Origin: Chloroflexota bacterium
GTDB lineage: Bacteria; Chloroflexota; Dehalococcoidia; SHYM01
Length of the DNA stretch: 5,855 nt
Reading direction: 5' to 3'
Assembly (NCBI GenBank): GCA_016199375.1
Contig: JACQGV010000158.1
Coordinates: 1 to 5,855 of the forward strand
Numbering within the stretch: position 1 is the stretch's first letter; the number at the start of each line of letters is the position of its first letter. The translations under genes were made by a program, and so were the position numbers. Below, in pieces: positions 5,106-5,855 of the stretch. The notes beneath the pieces were generated by a model, which made no database searches, had not been told where the DNA came from, and saw nothing but the letters and a program-made list of their open reading frames with translations.

Positions 5106-5666
5106 CTAGAGCCCGGCGCCGACCGCGGGCGACTGGACGCGGACACGCCCGTGCGCCCGCGCATGCTGTCCCGACGAGTCGGGATCGATCTTGTATAGCT
5201 TGGCCGGGTCATGGATGTGGTCTATGAAGAGGACGCCGTTCAGGTGGTCTAGCTCGTGCTCCAGGGCCTGGGCCAGCAGCGCCTGCTCCGGCTGCTCCGC
5301 CTGCGCTCGGACACGCACGTCCTTGCCGGAGAGGTCCACGGCCTTCACCGCCACGTCCAGGGAGCGCTCCAGGAGGCCGCGGTAGCCGGGTATGCTGAGG
5401 CAGCCCTCCTCCACCTCCCGCTGGCCGGAGCGCCTGACAACCTGGGGGTTCACCAGGGTCAAAGGCTCCTGCTCCGGCACCTGTATAACAATCAGGCGCA
5501 GGGACACCCCCACCTGAGGCGCCGCCAGGCCCACGCCGCCCGCTGCGTGCATCGTCTCCAGCATGTCGGCGGCCAGGCGCTTCACCGACCTATCAATAGC
5601 CGCGACGCGGCTTGCCTTGCGCCGCAACACGGGGTCGGGCACCAGGCGGACCTTCAGAGTTGACAT
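5106..5666 (-). CDS. def: Peptide deformylase
   Basis: A cytoplasmic metalloenzyme that removes the N-formyl group from nascent proteins before methionine excision. The 186-residue product carries all three family motifs: GVGLAAPQ (44-51), EGCLS (87-91) and HELDH (137-141). This gives metal ligands C89, H137 and H141 and catalytic E138; the usual Q before motif III is E136. Length and motif spacing suit a bacterial deformylase. The C-terminal tail (about 165-186) is low in structure and variable in the family. ATG 5666 is chosen because MSTLKVRLVPDPVLR aligns end to end with E. coli Def (MSVLQVLHIPDERLR). A TTG at 5681 has an AGGTG 8 nt upstream (5694-5690) and would add five residues, so that start remains possible. 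def precedes cca on the same strand but is separated from it by a terminator-like hairpin and the inserted cassette. Confidence 0.95.
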   Translation of the reverse strand: MSTLKVRLVPDPVLRRKASRVAAIDRSVKRLAADMLETMHAAGGVGLAAPQVGVSLRLIVIQVPEQEPLTLVNPQVVRRSGQREVEEGCLSIPGYRGLLERSLDVAVKAVDLSGKDVRVRAQAEQPEQALLAQALEHELDHLNGVLFIDHIHDPAKLYKIDPDSSGQHARAHGRVRVQSPAVGAGL

Positions 5667-5707
5667 TGCCCCGCTCACCAACCGGGCCGCACCTGGCGGC
5701 CAGGGGA

Positions 5708-5716
5708 ATTATAGCA
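5708..5716 (-). promoter_or_regulatory. def promoter, extended -10
   Basis: The minus strand reads TGCTATAAT: a perfect -10 hexamer with the TGn extension, which explains the absence of a recognisable -35. The predicted start near 5701 gives a leader of about 35 nt to ATG 5666. Confidence 0.6.
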
Positions 5717-5745
5717 GAGGAGCGCACGCGGCCGGCCCTCTGCTA
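5712..5745. promoter_or_regulatory. 9-bp inverted repeat overlapping the def promoter
   Basis: TAGCAGAGG (5712-5720) and CCTCTGCTA (5737-5745) are perfect inverted copies separated by 16 bp. The promoter-proximal arm overlaps the extended -10, and the element covers the -10/-35 spacer. It could be an operator for a dimeric regulator. No T tract follows on either strand, so it is not a terminator. Confidence 0.45.
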
Positions 5746-5855
5746 GAGCCTGTTTCAAAACCCCAGGCCCCCAGGCCCCCCAAGATTCAGCACCTCTGGG
5801 CGAGCCGGAGAAGCAGCATTAGCAGGGTGATAAAAATGGGGGAGTCCAGAGGGGG
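5746..5855. other. Non-coding edge; possible insertion sequence tip
   Basis: No gene is supported. GAGCCTGTTTCAAAA at 5746-5760 has the look of an IS end and follows CTAG, a sequence type often duplicated by IS5-family elements. A short C-rich repeat (CCCCAGGC twice, 5761-5776) comes next. The other end would lie outside the window, so this is only suggestive. Confidence 0.2.

Noticed and set aside
4996..5109. A 37-codon plus-strand frame from GTG 4996
   Set aside because: Low-complexity G/P/R-rich product with no recognisable feature. It overlaps the def terminator hairpin and stop codon, so it is not annotated as a gene.
5682..5707. A tRNA or other stable RNA gene upstream of def
   Set aside because: No cloverleaf or T-loop consensus is present; the stretch is the def leader.

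Overview
The window is GC-rich bacterial DNA: a sample line of the cca gene (3241-3300) is 73% G+C by hand count. The core genes all lie on the minus strand. In transcription order they are peptide deformylase (def), a CCA-adding type tRNA nucleotidyltransferase (cca), and the preprotein translocase accessory genes yajC, secD and secF, the last running off the left edge. Non-ATG starts preceded by clear Shine-Dalgarno sequences are common. Base composition, gene content and protein style would suit a Chloroflexota (Dehalococcoidia-like) genome or metagenomic contig. That placement rests on general resemblance and is uncertain.

Layout, right to left (the direction of transcription). 5667-5855 has no gene. 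It holds the def promoter (extended -10), a 9-bp inverted repeat overlapping it, and perhaps the tip of an insertion sequence at the edge. def occupies 5106-5666 and is followed by an intrinsic-terminator-like hairpin near 5000-5025. 4197-4971 is a lower-GC island (about 52% by hand count over 4321-4680) carrying one plus-strand gene for a two-TM protein of unknown function. The island has imperfect terminal inverted repeats and is flanked by a perfect 11-bp direct repeat, so it looks like a transposase-less mobile cassette inserted between def and cca. cca follows at 2671-4176. A 57-bp gap with a TATAAT box and a leader hairpin then leads into yajC, secD and secF, which are nearly contiguous.

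YajC, SecD and SecF form the membrane complex that assists SecYEG/SecA export using the proton-motive force. Def and Cca are translation housekeeping genes: N-terminal deformylation and tRNA 3' end maturation or repair.

Two things stand out. First, the extracytoplasmic head of SecF, normally one ferredoxin-like unit between TM1 and TM2, is expanded into at least four tandem copies, so TM2 is not reached within 335 residues. Second, the cassette's two ends carry outward-facing promoter-like sequence, and the cca Shine-Dalgarno sequence lies partly in the presumed target-site duplication.
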